Positions 59,932-64,000 of a DNA stretch of 64,000 nt are shown in pieces. This stretch comes from Panaeolus papilionaceus (taxonomy: Eukaryota; Basidiomycota; Agaricomycetes; Agaricales). The notes beneath the pieces are model-generated. The model searched no databases. It saw only the letters and a list, made by a program, of their open reading frames with translations, and was not told where the DNA came from. The translations under genes and the position numbers were made by a program. The stretch is from contig JADNRZ010000008.1 of NCBI GenBank assembly GCA_015501605.1, positions 124,001 to 188,000 on the forward strand, given 5' to 3'. Each line of letters begins with the position of its first letter. Position 1 is the first letter of the stretch.

Positions 59932-62900
59932 TTACCCGGCAAGCTTTCCACGAACATACGCAAGCGTCTTCCAACCTCGCTCTGATCCCGGCCTCAAGAA
60001 AATTCCTTTTTGGGCCTTCTTGATCGCCTCTCTCTCTTGGTCTTCCTCTCCTCTGGAAGAGGACGCCAAAACGACAGCCTGGATTCCCAACGCAGTACAG
60101 GTCTCATTGACCTCTTCATACGCCTTGTTCGACTTGTCACTCGCATCGCCCGTGCCAGCCAAGAGCGCCAATGCCATTTGTTTTTCGTCCTCAGAAGATG
60201 ACGATGAAGATCCGATCTGCATGCAGAGCCCTGCGAGTGTGTTGCGTTGTTCCAAGCTAGAGGGTTCGTTCCGCACGGCTTGTTGTGCGATAGAGAGTGC
60301 TCGCTTGATTTCTCCCTGTTGGCGAAAAGAAAAGTTAGTACACCATTATTGGATTAGAAAATGGAAGCAAGGTCATGGCAAGGCCCTGAATTTTAAATTG
60401 CATTCAGTATTATGCCAACCGCCACATAACGAGATTGAATTTCATGGAACATTGGAAACACAGTGTGAAAGAATTTAACTCTGCAGCTCACCAATGCAAG
60501 ATGATGTTGAATCAATAGATAATCCACATGATGCTGGGGGTCCATTTCTCGCTTCTGGTCAATGGGCAATGCGAGGATCTCTGAAAGCGCCGCGTCGATC
60601 AAGCCATCATCTGCCGTTAGAATTCCCATTCCAGCAAGAACTGTGATGGCCTCGAGGTTATCAGGATCCTCTGTAATGCTGTAGACCCTAGTCAGCAAAT
60701 TTGATGATTCCACAACAATGCACCGCATACCACTCAAATAGCTTTCCTTTCGCCGTCTCCCTCGCCTCCTCACTACCGATAGCCCAGAGCGTCTGTGCCA
60801 AGACAATCATCAAGTGTCCTCTCATCTTCTTATCCCTCTCATTCGCTCCAGCATCTCCTGCAGGTACAACGCCCATCCCATCCTCCAAAAATTGCAACGC
60901 AGCACATAGGTCGCCTGAAAAGTATTGCGCCAGGCCGATAAAGAGATGCGCTTGGACCTTGAGCACTCGGACCGTCTCGTCCACCAGGTCATTTTTCTCT
61001 GCGAGCAGGCCCAAAACGGTGCTAAAGGACTCGACGCAGCCAGCATAGTCCCCTTTTGCAAGCCTTAATCGCCCTAGTCCTGCATTTGCGATTGTATACT
61101 GCGATTCAACCTCCGGGTCCTCTGTTTCCTCGTATGCTGCTTCGAGAATAGAGATGGCCCTTTGGGTCAGAGTTTCTCCGAGCTCGAAATGGCCTAGTCG
61201 TTCGCAAACAAGGGCAAAAAGGTGCAGTCCTGATGCGTCTGTCGGACGCTGGCGGGTATATCTTTCAAGAAGGAAGAAGGGCGTCAAAAAAGCATCCAAC
61301 TTGTTATCCTTCTTGGCCTTGGTAGTTTCAAACGCCTTGAATGCAAATTCATAATCTGCCGCTGGCTGAATCAATCATAAAGAAAGACCGTTCCTGAAAT
61401 GATGGTGATGAAGCGACTTACCACAGATCCAGCAAGTCCCACAGCATGCTCTAACAAGAGCGTTGCATCTGAATGATTGTTCGCAGTTGCAACCAGGAAC
61501 TGCCCAATCCAGGCAAGTGCATTATCCGGATCAAGCACTTGGGCCCTATACAGCGCTTCATTTGCTAACTCATTATCCCCGTGATAATAATACAATAGCC
61601 CCAGGCTGACCCAGCTCACTGCGTTCTTCGAGTCTACATCAATTGCCTTGATATACGCATGCTGCGCCGCCCGTGCATTCGTCTTAAAGTACGCATGTCC
61701 CAGCGCGATCCAGTACGCATCCCGTCCGTCGTCAAGCTGTATAGCTTTTTTGAAGTACTCCACAGCATTTTCTCGAAGCGGTATCGTGTCAAGGCTTGAC
61801 GGAGCTTTGTCGATCCAGGAATGAATCGCAACTCCCAGATCATACCACGCGCTCGATGTCGCTGTTTGGCTGACGGCCTGGACGGAGATCACGCACAGAT
61901 AGGCATGGACAGCCATCGAATTAACCTTTAGAGGCTCCAGCTCCCCCTCGTCGTCGGTCCCGAGTGATGGAAGTCTGATCGTTTTGACCAGGACGCTGGT
62001 AGATTCGGGAGGTTGAAGGAATTTGATAGAACGCAGACATTTTATCACCTGTGGCGTGTTGGTAAATATGGAAAAGTTAGACAGCTGGAAGATCGAGTCC
62101 GCAATAATTTTCCACCCGAGAGAGCGGAAGGCTACATTCCCCTCAGAAATAGACAAGGCTGTATCGACAGCGGACACAAGGAAGGACTCGGAGCGAAGTT
62201 GCAGGCCATCATAGTACTGTGATTTTCCCAGGTCGAATTGAGATTGAGCAAGTGCGAAAAGGACTGCAGGCTCGTCAGGGCGTGTTTTGCGAATGTTATC
62301 CAGTAATTCAATAGACGCTGCGTAATTCCCCATGAGATGGTCAACGTCCGCAATATAATACGAACAAAGCCAGTCATCAGGTGCCATTTCATGTGCATGC
62401 TTTAGCGCCTTTAACGCAGCAGCATGTCGACCGGCTCTGGCGTAGGCCTCGCCCAGGCGAACCCAAAGGACTTGGTCATCCGGATGAACGCGCAGAGATA
62501 TCTGGAAAGCCTGAATCGCGGTGGCGTAATCTCTGTAATGCTGATAACCGCCAAACAATTAGGAGAATGGTATCAAAAATGGCAATTGGATTTCCTTACC
62601 AGTTTAACGACCCCTAACGCTTTCCAAGCCCAAGAATTTGATGGCAAGTATCTCGTGGTATCACCCTCGGTCTTGTCCATGCCAGCATTTAAGCCACCTT
62701 CACCGTCTATCGTTCGCTGAGCAACAACTTCAACTAGGTCCCATTCTCTGTCATTTGCGAACCCCTCAGCAAGCTTCTGGGCGGCTACAACCTCACGAGC
62801 GTCCAACTCAAATGCTTTCTGAAAACACTTGGACGATCTCTGGGGATCAGGCGGGTCGGCGTAATCAAGGTAATAAACACCGAGTGACGTAAAAGCGGGA

Positions 62901-64000
62901 GCAAAATTAGAATCCTGTTTGAGTGCGCCGATGAAGCGTTTGTACGCTGTCTCTCGTTCTATAAAAGCAATGTAAGTCACAGATTGCTATTCGAATGGAT
63001 AGTACATACCTCCTGATTCAAGTTTTCCTTTGCCAATCCTCCATAAGCAACGAGCGCAATCAGACCGTCTCGTCTCGTCGTCAAGGTTCTCGAGAATGGA
63101 GAGTGTTTGTTCCAATTCCGCAATGCCGCGTTCAGCGTCTCCCGACTGGTATCTGCTCCATGCAGCGTCTTCGCGTGCTCTTATTCCCTCGTGGACATCA
63201 TCTGGTAGCAGTGAAACCACTTTGCCGAAAACGCCAACCGCTTCGGACCATGAGCTGGCAGCTTCCAATATATATCCTTGGCTCATCAGCGCCATAGTAT
63301 TATCTGGCGACTTGCTGAGTACTTCTGAGAGGATTGAGGTTGCTGCCTTGTGATGTTTCGGGGGGTAGAAATGCACTAATGCCGTGGCTTGTATAACTTG
63401 CAAAGCTATTCGCGTTCTAAACGGTGATGTCAATGACGTTTTCGCCGTGTAACAGTCCCAAGGACAAACCCAGGCAATGCTCGGCCGGTTTCCGATTCTC
63501 TCATTTGCAAGACCTGAAGACCAAGTTTCGCCGTCTTGATGGCGTTCTCATAGTCCTCTTCGCGAAGATAAAGGTCGGCGCTAAGTCGATTGCCAATAAT
63601 CGTATCTGGAAGCGATATCCCGGCAGCCTGGGGTGAGATGAATCGGTCACTGATGATTGCACAGAAGAAAAGAGCGCACCAACGCAAAGTCTAGTGGGTC
63701 CTCTTCGTCCTGAAGAGAATACGCTTTGTGTCCTTCTTCATCTGTCCAAAGCTCTTCCTGATAATAGGCAAAGTAACCTCTGAATAGGTTCGCTAAGTTC
63801 GAATTCGGGAACAGTCTAATATACTGTCGAATTGTATCACGTTGATAGCCAGCTAGAAATTTTAGCATTAACACAAGCCCCAGTAAGCGTAAGTAGAAAA
63901 AAACTTACCAAAGTCTTCGATATTCAGGCCTTCCAAATGGAACTTCCAGCCAGCCTCGTCGGGTTTTTTTAACAAAATGATACCACTAATCATCTCTTCA
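59932..64000 (-). CDS. SKI3: Ski complex TPR subunit Ski3, 3' part
   Basis: The gene enters from the right edge; nine exons are visible: 64000-63909, 63852-63680, 63627-63470, 63416-63010, 62958-62600, 62540-61422, 61365-60731, 60678-60492, 60315-59932, about 1170 residues. Tetratricopeptide repeats run throughout: DYATAIQAFQISLRVHPDDQ, VLWVRLGEAYARAGRHAAAL, SNFAPAFTSLGVYYLDYA, YWIALGHAYFKTNARAAQHA, VSWVSLGLLYYYHGDNELAN. Also typical of Ski3 are LQPPESTSVLVKTIRLPS and the LRPGSERGWKTLAYVRG end. Ski3 scaffolds Ski2 and Ski8 and feeds mRNA to the cytoplasmic exosome for 3'-5' decay. Other TPR proteins such as Ctr9 are less likely because of the order of repeats and the end. The N-terminus is outside the window. 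Confidence 0.87.

Overview
This 64 kb window comes from a fungal nuclear chromosome, most likely a basidiomycete of the Agaricomycotina. The evidence is about 33 closely packed genes, nearly all split by many short introns of roughly 45-75 bp with GT-AG ends. Gene content points the same way: a Med1/MedA-type regulator, a DOCK-family exchange factor, a DASH subunit, Rax2, APS kinase and a fungal-type secreted protein. I saw no transposon, rRNA, tRNA or CRISPR. Exon borders were deduced by hand from splice motifs, reading frame and family conservation. For every complete gene except the first (5' end unresolved), the exons listed sum to a multiple of three.

Region by region. 1-5.4 kb: the start of a coiled-coil protein (runs off the left edge), a candidate telomeric TPP1/Tpz1 OB-fold protein, a Yap-type bZIP factor with polyglutamine, and a Psr1-like CTD phosphatase. 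5.8-15.4 kb: mitochondrial ribosomal protein bL34m divergent from alanyl-tRNA synthetase, cohesin Rad21 divergent from a mitochondrial PPR protein, and APS kinase. 15.5-24.1 kb: a GC-family Ste20 kinase divergent from eIF2B-gamma, the fatty-acid elongation dehydratase Phs1, a proline/serine-rich nuclear-looking protein, Hap2/NF-YA divergent from a Tho1/SARNP mRNA-export protein. 24.4-29.5 kb: an F-box-like protein, a PP2C phosphatase and the 60S maturation factor Rei1. 29.8-36.1 kb, minus strand: the polarity protein Rax2, a complex I accessory subunit and a DUF1279 mitochondrial protein. 36.4-41.7 kb: AdoMet decarboxylase with a candidate uORF, a tandem Zn2Cys6 regulator and a ten-exon secreted protein. 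41.8-47.0 kb: Dbf4 divergent from Atg5, then a Spc34-like DASH subunit. 47.2-54.6 kb: the DOCK protein. 55.1-64 kb: a MedA/Med1 regulator, a Med27-like mediator subunit, a small unknown, a LETM1-domain protein and most of Ski3 (runs off the right edge).

This is mainly a housekeeping neighbourhood: translation and mRNA fate (Ala-tRNA synthetase, eIF2B-gamma, Rei1, Tho1, Ski3), chromosome biology (Rad21, Dbf4, Spc34-like, TPP1-like), polarity signalling (Rax2, DOCK, GC kinase) and mitochondria (bL34m, PPR, complex I, DUF1279, LETM1). Many neighbours are divergent and share promoters of only about 65-220 bp, several of which carry a repeated TGTGAC/GTCACA motif. The most interesting points are the TPP1-like OB-fold gene, a Rax2 with a cytoplasmic SH3 tail, a transcription factor with two duplicated Zn2Cys6 fingers and an integrase-like HHCC tail, and a set of extreme gene structures (ATG-only exon, stop-only exon, 8-nt exon, GC-AG introns and a possible GT-TG intron).
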